Origin: Pseudomonadota bacterium | Lineage (GTDB): Bacteria; Pseudomonadota; Gammaproteobacteria; Pseudomonadales; Moraxellaceae | Length of the DNA stretch: 33,075 bases | Assembly (NCBI GenBank): GCA_021804485.1 | Contig: JAJZHM010000012.1 | Span: 1-33,075, forward strand | Direction of reading: 5' to 3' | Part shown: one piece after another, positions 16,795 through 24,466 of the stretch | How positions within the stretch are numbered: position 1 is the first letter of the stretch | Layout of the letters: each line of letters begins with the position of its first letter | The notes under the pieces: model-generated | Told to the model about the DNA's origin: nothing | The model's input: only the letters and a program-made list of their open reading frames with translations | The model's database searches: none | Program-made: the position numbers and the translations under genes

Positions 16795-17548
16795 CAATCT
16801 TTAGTCGCATACGGCGAATCATATGCCGCAGTCCCTCCTGAACCATCAGAAGAGCCATACTGCAAGGTACCAGCATATTGGAGCCCATCCCGCTGCAGGA
16901 AAGATCAGCGCGATCGCACGCCGCTGGAATCTTCTGGCTCTCCCCTGAATAGACCACAGGTACACCCCATTTTTTGCCCGGTTCAGCGGATGCCTGATGA
17001 TGTCGCCGCAACTCCCGACGCAGTTTGGCAAGAAGAGGGTCGCGTTCAGTCAAGGCTAAATCGCTGATTTTTAACTCGGATGGGTTCGATTTACCGCCTG
17101 TGGCTCCGGCCAGTACCAGGGGAATGCGGCGACGGCGACACCAGAGTAACAGTATTTTTTTTGCCTGCAGGTCGTCACAGCAATCTAGAACCAGATCCGG
17201 CACCGGATCCATAAGTGCCTGCAGGGTGGATTCTTCCAGATAACAGTCATGGGTTCTGATGCTGAGCCGTGGATTAATCTCCAGACATCGTTGTGCAAGC
17301 GCATCTGACTTGTTCATACCAAAGGTGCTGCTCAGGGCAGCAACATGGCGATTGATGTTAGACTCGGTCAGCAGATCGACATCGACCAGATCGAGATGGC
17401 TGATTCCGGATCGCGCCAGTGCTTCAACTGCCCAGCAGCCGACCCCACCCAGACCAATAACAGTTACCCGGGCAGCCTGCATCAGTTCCCAGTCCTCTGA
17501 GCCATACAGTCGTTCAATGCCCCGAAATCTGCGTGCACCGGACTCCAT
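16775..17548 (-). CDS. tcdA: tRNA threonylcarbamoyladenosine dehydratase TcdA (CsdL)
   Basis: 257 residues, E1/ThiF/MoeB fold. The nucleotide-binding motif is RVTVIGLGGVGCWAVEALAR, followed by VDVDLLTESNINRH, both diagnostic of TcdA. The ending RLKIERQQAC is close to the usual C-terminus. TcdA uses ATP to cyclise t6A37 to ct6A37 in tRNAs that read ANN codons. The ATG at 17548 shares one base with the CoA-transferase stop (TGATG), so the ORF-track TTG at 17551 is not needed. No csdA/csdE genes are adjacent, although these often accompany tcdA in enterobacteria. Confidence 0.92.
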   Translation of the reverse strand: MESGARRFRGIERLYGSEDWELMQAARVTVIGLGGVGCWAVEALARSGISHLDLVDVDLLTESNINRHVAALSSTFGMNKSDALAQRCLEINPRLSIRTHDCYLEESTLQALMDPVPDLVLDCCDDLQAKKILLLWCRRRRIPLVLAGATGGKSNPSELKISDLALTERDPLLAKLRRELRRHHQASAEPGKKWGVPVVYSGESQKIPAACDRADLSCSGMGSNMLVPCSMALLMVQEGLRHMIRRMRLKIERQQAC

Positions 17549-18729
17549 CAAATGGCTCCCCGGACAGCCATTTCATCCATTTGGTCTTGTGAAAATCCAA
17601 GGCTGGACAGGACGGAACGGGTATGAGCACCCAATGCAGGTCCGGGCCATTTCATTTGTCCGGGGGTACGGTCCAGTTTTGGAACAATGCCGGGGACCGT
17701 CAGTGACGAGCCATCTTCAAGCTGGGTCGTGAGCAGCATCTTGCGGGCAAGAAAATGGGGATCCCTGAACATGTCCGCAACCGAGTACACCTTACTGGCA
17801 GGCACATCAGCCTGCTCAAGATTGCGAAGCAGGTCATCCGCATCATGCTGGGCAGCCCAGCGATCAAGCGTGGCATAGATTTCATCACGATGCTGATCCC
17901 GGCCGGCGTTATCGCGGAACTCGATTCGGGTGAGCCAGTCTTCGTGTCCGATGACTTTGCAAAGTCGTTGAAAAATCTCGTCCCCGTTACCGGCAATCAG
18001 GACTGGCTGCCCATCCTTGCTGAGATGGGTTGAAGATGGTGTGATGCCTGGCATGATGTTGCCACTACGCTCGCGAATGAACCCCTGATGGTCATACTCT
18101 GGAACCAGACTTTCCATCATTGCAAACACCGCCTCGTACAGTGCAACATCCACAACCTGTCCAAGGCCTGTGGCATCACGATGACGAAGTGCCATCAGGG
18201 CGCCAATTACGGCAAATAATGCCGCAAGTGAATCACCAATGGAGATACCTGTACGAACCGGTGGACGGTCGGCAAAACCGGTTACATAGCGGAGCCCCCC
18301 CATGGATTCACCGATGGCGCCAAAGCCTGGGCGTTGTGCATAAGGACCGGACTGGCCAAATCCGGAAAGCCTGACAATAACAAGTCGAGGGTTAAGGCGC
18401 TGAAGATCCTCAGGGCCAAGTCCAAGGCGTTCCAGAACTCCAGGACGAAAATTCTCGACAAGTATATCCGCACGCTGAAGCAGTCGACGTAAGGCATCAA
18501 GCGCATCAGAATCCTTGAGATTAAGGGTCACTGATTTTTTATTACGGGACTGTACGGCCCACCACAGGGATGTGTCCTTGTGAAGGCGGCGCCAGCGTCG
18601 CAAAGGGTCCCCCTTGCCGGGTGGTTCGATTTTGACGACATCGGCACCAAACTCTGCGAGCAAGCGCGTCGCAAATGGCCCGGCAATCAGCGAGCCAAGC
18701 TCAACCACGGTGATTCCGTTCAGGGGCAT
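17548..18729 (-). CDS. class III CoA-transferase (CaiB/BaiF family)
   Basis: 393 residues, the usual size. The N-terminus MPLNGITVVELGSLIAGPFA and the motifs GADVVKIEPP, RNKKSVTLNLK and LVENFRPGVLERLGLG are family hallmarks. The aspartate in GISIGDSLAALFA is at the position of the catalytic Asp that forms the acyl-aspartyl intermediate in formyl-CoA transferase. It moves CoA between carboxylic acids; the acid cannot be identified (succinyl-CoA, mesaconate or carnitine-type substrates are all possible). The ORF track opens at a TTG 17 codons earlier; the ATG at 18729 matches the family N-terminus. It is coupled to tcdA downstream. Confidence 0.9.
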   Translation of the reverse strand: MPLNGITVVELGSLIAGPFATRLLAEFGADVVKIEPPGKGDPLRRWRRLHKDTSLWWAVQSRNKKSVTLNLKDSDALDALRRLLQRADILVENFRPGVLERLGLGPEDLQRLNPRLVIVRLSGFGQSGPYAQRPGFGAIGESMGGLRYVTGFADRPPVRTGISIGDSLAALFAVIGALMALRHRDATGLGQVVDVALYEAVFAMMESLVPEYDHQGFIRERSGNIMPGITPSSTHLSKDGQPVLIAGNGDEIFQRLCKVIGHEDWLTRIEFRDNAGRDQHRDEIYATLDRWAAQHDADDLLRNLEQADVPASKVYSVADMFRDPHFLARKMLLTTQLEDGSSLTVPGIVPKLDRTPGQMKWPGPALGAHTRSVLSSLGFSQDQMDEMAVRGAI

Positions 18730-18785
18730 GCACGTACGCTCAATAGTTAATTTATCGGATTTTAGCACAGGAATACTCAAATTTA

Positions 18786-18814
18786 CTGGCAGTCACTACC
18801 CGATCAGATATACT
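18786..18814 (+). promoter_or_regulatory. predicted sigma70 promoter of sqr
   Basis: CTGGCA (18786-18791; four of six consensus -35 bases) and TATACT (18809-18814; a good -10) are 17 bases apart. Transcription would begin about 18821, and the sqr start codon follows at 18842. The -10 is embedded in the palindrome listed next. Confidence 0.45.
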
Positions 18815-18827
18815 CTAGGGGGTATAT
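18808..18827. promoter_or_regulatory. CsoR/CstR-like operator palindrome upstream of sqr
   Basis: ATATACTCTAGGGGGTATAT has matching outer arms ATATAC and GTATAT, a G-rich centre and a TAG core. It resembles the ATACCCC-TA-GGGGTAT operators of the CsoR/CstR/FrmR repressor family. CstR controls sulfide-oxidation genes, including sqr, in Staphylococcus. The site overlaps the predicted -10 and ends 2 bases before the ribosome site GAGGAA (18830-18835), a position suited to repression. The repressor gene is not in this window, so the assignment is by operator resemblance and context only. Confidence 0.5.
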
Positions 18828-18841
18828 ATGAGGAAACAGCA

Positions 18842-20128
18842 ATGGCTAAAATCATCGTGCTTGGTGGTGGAATCGGTGGGCTTGCAGGTGCTTATGAACT
18901 CAAGAAAGATCTGGGTTCGGCTCATGAAATCATGCTCGTTAATGAGAGGGAAGATTTCTGGTTTACTCCCTCCAATCCATGGGTCGCCGTAGGTTGGCGG
19001 GAAGCCCGCGAAATCAGTTTTCCAATCCGGCTCCATGCAGAAAAGAAGGGCATTCGTTTTATTGCCCAACGTGTTGATCATATTGATCCGGAACGCCGAA
19101 TTTTGACTTTTGCGGATGCAAGTACCCAGGATTATGATTATCTCGTGATTGTTACGGGCCCTAAGCTGGCATTTGATGATGTTCCGGGTGCGGGTCCGGA
19201 AGGATTTTCCCAATCGGTCTGCACTCTCGATCATGCACTCAAGACACGTCAGGAGGTCGAACAATTACTGAAGCAGCCGGGTTCGGTCATTGTTGGTGCC
19301 TTGCCTGGTGCCAGTTGCTTTGGCCCCGCATACGAATACCTGATGATTCTGGAAACAGTGTTGCGTCGTGCCAAAAAAAGACACAAGGTGCCGATGACCT
19401 ATGTAACCAGTGAACCCTATATTGGGCATTTGGGACTGGGTGGTGTTGGAGACTCCAAGGGGATGATGGAATCACTGCTGCGTGATCGTTCCATCAAATG
19501 GATCTGTAATGCCCGAACTACACGAATCGAACAGGGCCGAATGCATGTTGAAGAGTTGAATACCGAAGGCCAGGTTATCAAAACTCATGAACTGCCTTTT
19601 GTGCACAGCATGATGCTGCCCGCATTCAAAGGGGTTGATGCGGTGGCCCAGGTTCCTGGCTTGTGTAATCCACGCGGATTCGTGCTCATTGATGCGCAGC
19701 AACGAAGTACCCGTTATCCCAATATTTACGCGGCAGGAGTGTGTGTGGCGATCCCGCCGGTTGAGGTGACTCCTGTGCCAACCGGAGCACCCAAGACAGG
19801 GTATATGATTGAATCGATGATGACCACGATCGTCACCAATATCAAGGCTGTTCTGCAAGGGAAACCTGCCGCAGCTGAAGCCAGCTGGAATGCATTTTGT
19901 CTGGCAGACTTTGGCGACACGGGTGCCGCGTTTGTTGCTGTTCCTCAACTGCCTCCCCGTAATACCACCTGGTACAAAAAAGGCATTTGGGCACACTGGG
20001 CTAAGGTTGGGTTTGAAAAATATTTTTTGCTCAAGATGAAAAATGGAGTGCCCGAACCTTTATTTGAACGACTGGCGCTTAGAGCCATTGGGCTCAAGCG
20101 CATCGATCCGGACCTTTCTCGTCAATAA
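18842..20128 (+). CDS. sqr: sulfide:quinone oxidoreductase, type I-like
   Basis: About 428 residues, peripheral membrane flavoprotein. FAD binds at VLGGGIGGLAGAYEL (residues 6-20). Three cysteines match the conserved set of the Acidithiobacillus ferrooxidans enzyme: one in QSVCTLDHA, one in GASCFGPAYE and one in YAAGVCVAIPPVE. The segment EPYIGHLGLGGVGDSKGMME is also characteristic. It oxidises sulfide to sulfane sulfur or polysulfide and passes the electrons to quinone. The ATG at 18842 is chosen because GAGGAA lies 6 bases before it and the Rossmann motif starts at once; the ORF-track start (18614) lies inside the divergent CoA-transferase gene. trxC follows after 19 bases, suggesting an operon. 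Confidence 0.94.
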   Translation: MAKIIVLGGGIGGLAGAYELKKDLGSAHEIMLVNEREDFWFTPSNPWVAVGWREAREISFPIRLHAEKKGIRFIAQRVDHIDPERRILTFADASTQDYDYLVIVTGPKLAFDDVPGAGPEGFSQSVCTLDHALKTRQEVEQLLKQPGSVIVGALPGASCFGPAYEYLMILETVLRRAKKRHKVPMTYVTSEPYIGHLGLGGVGDSKGMMESLLRDRSIKWICNARTTRIEQGRMHVEELNTEGQVIKTHELPFVHSMMLPAFKGVDAVAQVPGLCNPRGFVLIDAQQRSTRYPNIYAAGVCVAIPPVEVTPVPTGAPKTGYMIESMMTTIVTNIKAVLQGKPAAAEASWNAFCLADFGDTGAAFVAVPQLPPRNTTWYKKGIWAHWAKVGFEKYFLLKMKNGVPEPLFERLALRAIGLKRIDPDLSRQ

Positions 20129-20147
20129 ACCGGAAGGAGATGAAAAA

Positions 20148-20567
20148 ATGCATGTTGTCTGCCCTGCCTGTATGGCCAAAAATCGCCTCCCTGAGCAAAG
20201 AAGACAGGAAAACCCCCAATGCGGTCAATGCCATCAGCCGCTTTTCCCGAGGGTGCCGATTGAACTGAATGATCAGAATCTAGCAACCTATTTATCGGGC
20301 AACGATCAGCCTGTGCTCATTGATTTCTGGGCGGCATGGTGTGGTCCATGCCGCATGATGGCACCCCATTTCAAAAGTATCGCTGAGCAGCGTTATGATG
20401 TGCATTGTGTCAAAGTGGATACCGATGCCAACCCGATATCCGCCCAGAAATTTGCCATTCGAAGCATTCCCACGCTGATCCTTTGCAAGGGAGGGCAGGA
20501 GAAGGCGCGTCAGTCAGGTGTGTTAAGTGCTCCCCAGCTATCCTCCTGGATTGACCAGAATCTTTGA
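20148..20567 (+). CDS. trxC: thioredoxin 2 (TrxC) with N-terminal zinc ribbon
   Basis: 139 residues. Two CxxC pairs at residues 5-8 (CPAC) and 25-28 (CGQC) bind zinc, as in E. coli TrxC, followed by a thioredoxin domain with the redox motif WCGPC at 64-68 and the cis-proline strand RSIPTL. The ATG at 20148 has a strong ribosome site (AAGGAG); the ORF-track start overlaps sqr. Its position directly behind sqr suggests that it reduces persulfides or polysulfides made by sulfide oxidation, in addition to general disulfide reduction (inference). Confidence 0.92.
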   Translation: MHVVCPACMAKNRLPEQRRQENPQCGQCHQPLFPRVPIELNDQNLATYLSGNDQPVLIDFWAAWCGPCRMMAPHFKSIAEQRYDVHCVKVDTDANPISAQKFAIRSIPTLILCKGGQEKARQSGVLSAPQLSSWIDQNL

Positions 20568-20654
20568 TTGTCCGAGACATATTGGCAGGCTGGCGTGGAT
20601 TCCTGTAGGACACGAGAGCAAGGAGTTCACCAGTTTTTCATCGGGAGAGGCAAT

Positions 20655-21797
20655 GTGCTGGAACGATTGACAAGGGAAGTACAACCGCCGCTTTCCATCT
20701 ACATACACTGGCCATGGTGTATCAGGAAGTGTCCGTATTGTGATTTCAATTCGCACGAACAGGGGATTGATGAACAGCGTTATCTTGCTGCACTGGAACG
20801 GGATCTTCAGACTCAGAGCGATTGGTTCGCCCAGAGTCGTATCGAATCCGTTTTCTTTGGTGGAGGAACTCCTTCCCTGATGTCCGTTGCGACGGTAGAA
20901 CGAATCCTGGCCAAGATTCAGGCCAGCATGAGGCTTGATTCCGATTGTGAGATCACCCTTGAAGCCAATCCAGGTGCTCTGGACTGCTCCCGACTGGCCG
21001 GCTATCGTCAGGCGGGTATTAATCGGATTTCCATAGGAGTCCAGAGTTTTTCTGAGCAGTCCTTGCAGGCACTTGGCCGGATTCATGGGCGACTGGATGC
21101 GGTGCGCGCTTATGATTGCGCTGTGGAGGCTGGGTTTCAGCGCATCAATCTCGATCTGATGTACGGTCTTCCCGGACAGAATCTGTTTCTGGCCTTGGCT
21201 GATCTGCGCTTGGCTATTGGGTTGGCTCCTGAACATATTTCCTGGTATCAGCTGACCATTGAACCCAATACGGTTTTTTATCGAGACCGCCCCGTACTTC
21301 CTGATGAAGAAATAATGGAGTGTATCGACGAAGAAGGGCGTCATCTTCTTGAAACTTCAGGATATCGGCAGTACGAGGTTTCTGCCTTCAGCCGTGCTCA
21401 TCCTTCCCGACACAATATGAACTACTGGCAGTTTGGCGATTATCTGGCATTAGGGGCGGGGGCCCACGGAAAACTCAGCCGTGAGGGTAGTGTTTTTCGC
21501 TATCAGCATACCCGTATGCCAGGTGATTATATGTCGGCAATGGAACAGGGCAGAATGCCACAACTTCAGGAAGTTGCACCGGATGAGCGCATTCGGGAAT
21601 TCTTCATGAATGTCCTGCGACTCAGGAATGGTGTGCCTCTTGAGTACTATCAACGCAGCCATATGCCATTGGAGCGGCTTCTGGCTGCAGTGGAATCGGT
21701 CCCCGAAGACCTGCTGATTAAACCAGAGCATAGTTGGTGTTGTACGCCACGGGGGTATTCATTGCTGAATCAGGTGCTGATGAACCTTTTTGCCTGA
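20655..21797 (+). CDS. hemW: HemW, radical-SAM heme chaperone
   Basis: 380 residues, nearly the same as E. coli HemW (378). The radical-SAM cluster motif is CIRKCPYC (residues 22-29) within SIYIHWPWC, followed by ESVFFGGGTPSLM and LDLMYGLPGQ. The aromatic CPYCDFNSH form is typical of HemW rather than coproporphyrinogen dehydrogenase HemN. HemW binds heme and delivers it to respiratory enzymes. The start is taken as GTG at 20655, behind GGGAGAGG. The ORF-track TTG at 20568 directly follows the trxC stop, and the extra 29 residues have no counterpart in the family. It may be expressed with sqr-trxC, but an 87-base gap leaves room for its own promoter. Confidence 0.9.
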   Translation: MLERLTREVQPPLSIYIHWPWCIRKCPYCDFNSHEQGIDEQRYLAALERDLQTQSDWFAQSRIESVFFGGGTPSLMSVATVERILAKIQASMRLDSDCEITLEANPGALDCSRLAGYRQAGINRISIGVQSFSEQSLQALGRIHGRLDAVRAYDCAVEAGFQRINLDLMYGLPGQNLFLALADLRLAIGLAPEHISWYQLTIEPNTVFYRDRPVLPDEEIMECIDEEGRHLLETSGYRQYEVSAFSRAHPSRHNMNYWQFGDYLALGAGAHGKLSREGSVFRYQHTRMPGDYMSAMEQGRMPQLQEVAPDERIREFFMNVLRLRNGVPLEYYQRSHMPLERLLAAVESVPEDLLIKPEHSWCCTPRGYSLLNQVLMNLFA

Positions 21798-21893
21798 AGA
21801 CTGTTAATTTGTCCCAAATGCGCTTTGCCAATGAAAATCAAGCACATAAGATTATAAGATACAGCCGGAAAAAGTATTTTACTGACGGTCTCT

Positions 21894-21920
21894 CCTGAAG
21901 TCTGGAGCTAAATCTTCAGG
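21894..21920. repeat. short inverted repeat at the convergent ends of hemW and the SDR gene
   Basis: CCTGAAG (21894-21900) and CTTCAGG (21914-21920) are perfect 7-bp arms with a 13-base loop, spanning the SDR stop codon. It could be a hairpin between convergent genes. There is no U-tract, so a terminator role is only possible. Confidence 0.3.
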
Positions 21921-22645
21921 CGGTGAAACACTATGCGGGGAAAGTGACGCAGGATCAGCATGATCCATCGCCAGCGGCGGGGCGTGTAGAGTACCCATGC
22001 CTTCTGGCGGATGGCGTCATTGATGTCCGCAGCAACCTGTTCAACCGGAGCCAGTCTCACGCCTGCTGTTTTCAGATGTGCGGTCATGGCCGTATCGGTT
22101 GGTCCTGGCTTAATCAGCGTGACATGAATCCTTGAGTTTGCAAACCGGTGTTGCAGTCCTTCACTGAGGCGATCAAGCAGCGCCTTTGAGGCGCCATAAA
22201 CATAATTTGACTGACGTCCCCGATCACCAGCAACAGATCCGAACAGAACCAGATGACCGTAGCCCTGTCTGAAAAAATAGTCGGCACTTTTCAATGCACA
22301 TAAAGCCGGGGCAACAGCGTTGCTCTCGAAGGCTGCGTGGGCTGCATCCAGATCCTGTTCACAGTCTTGCTGGTTAGAAAGAACACCCTGAGCGAGACAA
22401 ATCAGATCAATATGCGAACGTTCGTCCAGAAAACGGACAAATTGCGGCACATCATTCAGATCACAGACATGGACCTCATAGATGCTGGCAGGGCTACGAA
22501 TTTGCAGATCGGCTTGCATTTGCTGCAGGCGAACAATATTACGACCGACCAGACAAACATGTTTCGCCTGTGGCTCTGTAGCCCAGACACGCAGCAGTGC
22601 CTGCATAATGCCGGAAGTGGCAGCACAAACGACAATATGTTGCAT
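21908..22645 (-). CDS. DprE2-like SDR: polyprenyl-phosphoryl-2-ketoribose reductase
   Basis: 245 residues, short-chain dehydrogenase fold. Catalytic Tyr and Lys are in YVYGASKALLD, preceded by LFGSVAGDRG. The C-terminus WIMLILRHFPRIVFHRLKI closely follows the ending of mycobacterial DprE2 (MMVLRHIPRSIFRKLPI), as does the KPGPTDTAMTAHLK segment. DprE2 reduces the 2-keto intermediate with NADH, completing the change from ribose to arabinose on the lipid carrier. In the cofactor loop AATSGI, the first glycine of the usual GATSGI is alanine. The ATG at 22645 is chosen because GGAGAGG lies 5 bases before it. It is downstream of, and probably coupled to, the DprE1-like gene. Confidence 0.82.
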   Translation of the reverse strand: MQHIVVCAATSGIMQALLRVWATEPQAKHVCLVGRNIVRLQQMQADLQIRSPASIYEVHVCDLNDVPQFVRFLDERSHIDLICLAQGVLSNQQDCEQDLDAAHAAFESNAVAPALCALKSADYFFRQGYGHLVLFGSVAGDRGRQSNYVYGASKALLDRLSEGLQHRFANSRIHVTLIKPGPTDTAMTAHLKTAGVRLAPVEQVAADINDAIRQKAWVLYTPRRWRWIMLILRHFPRIVFHRLKI

Positions 22646-22665
22646 ATCAGCCTCTCCAGTTTGAC

Positions 22666-23958
22666 TCAGCATCCCAGAAGTCGCCGGGACAGGGCTGAAC
22701 TCAGGCCAGGATCACGATAGTCGAGAAAACGTTCCCAATCGGGATATCCAGTACGAAAAAGCGCTACCGGCATGCGTGCGTCCTTCGCCATGTAGATGCA
22801 TCCACCGGCTTCCTGGATAATGCGATCAAGCCGTTGGAACAGCCGCTCAGTCTGCATGGATTCGTTTGGGAAATCCAGTGCCAGTGTCGTTCCGGGTCGA
22901 GCAAAACTGAGCATACCCGGTGAGGTTCGTTGACCGAATGTTTTGAGAACAGCAAGAAATGAACCTCGTCCCGAACGGACAATGGTTTGCAGCAGGGCTT
23001 TGACAGCCTCTCTTTCGCTATGGGGCGGTACTAGACATTGGTACTGGTAGAAACCCTTTCGGCCATACATCCGGTTCCAGTTCTGTATGTGATCAAGGGG
23101 GTATAAAAAGGGTTGGTAGTGTACCAGCCTTGGCGAGGCTTTTAGTCGGTTGGTATGGTAGTACAACGGATTGAAAAGATGCAGGCTCAGCCTATTGACC
23201 AGAGAGAATGGCGGGCTCCATGGCATCCGTCGATGTTTCTCCTTAGGAATTTGATCGGCAAGCGGACTGTGTTTGCCGCGCATGAACAGTCCTCGGGGAG
23301 GATATCGGGTGCAGTCAAGCCAGGCGACGGTGTAGGGCCATTGAGGATCATGTTGATGAGCGAGTTGAAAATAGTCATCAACATGGTGAAAGGGCTGGAT
23401 TTCCTGCTCCATCCATGCACCAGGGACGCGCATCAGTTTAAGACGGGCGCTTTGGATCATTCCGGTCAATCCAAGTCCACCTAGTGTTGCCCTGAACAGT
23501 GGTGCGTCAGGATCAACCAGATTGAGCAACTGGCCATCGGTGCGAACAAGCCTCAAAGAGAGGACGTGATGTCCGAATGAACCTGCATCATCATGATTTT
23601 TACCATGCACATCGTTGGCAATGGCGCCACCAACCGTGACCCACTGTGTGCCCGGACTGACGGGCAGCATCCAGCCACGCACAATCATGAGGCGCTGAAT
23701 GGTACCGAGCAGCACGCCACTTTCACATTCCAGAATTCCTGAAATGGCGTCAAATGATATGAACTGATCAAGTCGTTCCGTCATGAGCAGACGACCGCCT
23801 GGATTCAGTGCGACATCTCCGTAACTTCGACCGGCACCATGGGCAATGATCTTGCCCGGTTCAGCCAATACATGGGGGAGCAGGTCGCGTTGCCATACAT
23901 ACTCCAGTTCATGGGGATCATGGGACAACCCGCCCCAGCAAAGCGAAGCAGAAATCAT
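22666..23958 (-). CDS. DprE1-like FAD oxidase: polyprenyl-phosphoribose 2'-epimerase subunit
   Basis: 430 residues, VAO/PCMH flavoprotein. The segments HGAGRSYGD (40-48), LPVSPGTQWVTVGGAIANDV and HGKNHDDAGSFGHHV match mycobacterial DprE1, including the FAD-binding histidine region. The lysine corresponding to Lys418 is in MAKDAR near the C-terminus. DprE1 oxidises decaprenyl-phosphoryl-ribose to the 2-keto form. The cysteine attacked by benzothiazinones (Cys387, context NICVDFP) is alanine here (LALDFP, Ala360). The start at 23958 overlaps the gtrA-like stop as ATGA and has AAGGAA upstream; the ORF-track start is 21 codons too early. Confidence 0.85.
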   Translation of the reverse strand: MISASLCWGGLSHDPHELEYVWQRDLLPHVLAEPGKIIAHGAGRSYGDVALNPGGRLLMTERLDQFISFDAISGILECESGVLLGTIQRLMIVRGWMLPVSPGTQWVTVGGAIANDVHGKNHDDAGSFGHHVLSLRLVRTDGQLLNLVDPDAPLFRATLGGLGLTGMIQSARLKLMRVPGAWMEQEIQPFHHVDDYFQLAHQHDPQWPYTVAWLDCTRYPPRGLFMRGKHSPLADQIPKEKHRRMPWSPPFSLVNRLSLHLFNPLYYHTNRLKASPRLVHYQPFLYPLDHIQNWNRMYGRKGFYQYQCLVPPHSEREAVKALLQTIVRSGRGSFLAVLKTFGQRTSPGMLSFARPGTTLALDFPNESMQTERLFQRLDRIIQEAGGCIYMAKDARMPVALFRTGYPDWERFLDYRDPGLSSALSRRLLGC

Positions 23959-24455
23959 AGGGATTCCTTGCGAAATACGTACTGGCGATCTAACTGGTAT
24001 TTGATGAAATACCCAAGGCAAAGACCCAATACGGCACCGACATAACGCATATCCGGGTTGCTGAAGAGAAGGCGAAAACCCAATTCACTCACCCAGAAAA
24101 TGACGGTCGTAACCACACCCATAAGACTGTATAGGATAAAGGTCGATCCGTCATGGCGCAGGTTTTGAGGAACAAAGGCAAAAATGAACCTACGGTCGAG
24201 CCAGTATTTCACCAGCAGTCCGGTCAGTGTTCCGGCAAGCATGGAGATGATAAGGACTGGTTCATAGACTGGTTTATAGATAAGAGTTTGGGTCGTTGCA
24301 TGCAAGGGAAAGAGAAGGCAGACAGCGTGTTGCGTTTCCAAGTTAACCAATGTCGAAATGGCTGCAAAAAAACTGTAGAGAAACAGAATTCGCACAATGA
24401 ATGTCATCTGAGGCTGTCTGGGGCCTATGCTATCATGCGTTCCAGTGCTTGTCAT
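23955..24455 (-). CDS. GtrA-family membrane protein (possible lipid-sugar flippase)
   Basis: 166 residues (150 if the ATG at 24407 is used), four predicted membrane helices. Two internal repeats end in the family motif: VKYWLDRRFIFAF and IKYQLDRQYVFRK. GtrA proteins are proposed to move polyprenyl-linked sugars across the inner membrane. The mycobacterial GtrA-like protein Rv3789 is encoded beside dprE1/dprE2 and was proposed to flip decaprenyl-phosphoryl-arabinose, although a role in recruiting arabinosyltransferases has also been suggested. The gene precedes dprE1 with an ATGA overlap. The first ATG is only 11 bases from the divergent start codon, so the internal start at 24407 (MTFIVRILFLY) may be the real one. 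Confidence 0.82.
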   Translation of the reverse strand: MTSTGTHDSIGPRQPQMTFIVRILFLYSFFAAISTLVNLETQHAVCLLFPLHATTQTLIYKPVYEPVLIISMLAGTLTGLLVKYWLDRRFIFAFVPQNLRHDGSTFILYSLMGVVTTVIFWVSELGFRLLFSNPDMRYVGAVLGLCLGYFIKYQLDRQYVFRKESL

Positions 24456-24466
24456 GGTAGCTTGTT

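Noticed and set aside
18614-18841. N-terminal extension of sqr in the ORF track
   Set aside because: It lies antisense inside the CoA-transferase gene and precedes a clear ribosome site and a Rossmann motif at 18842.
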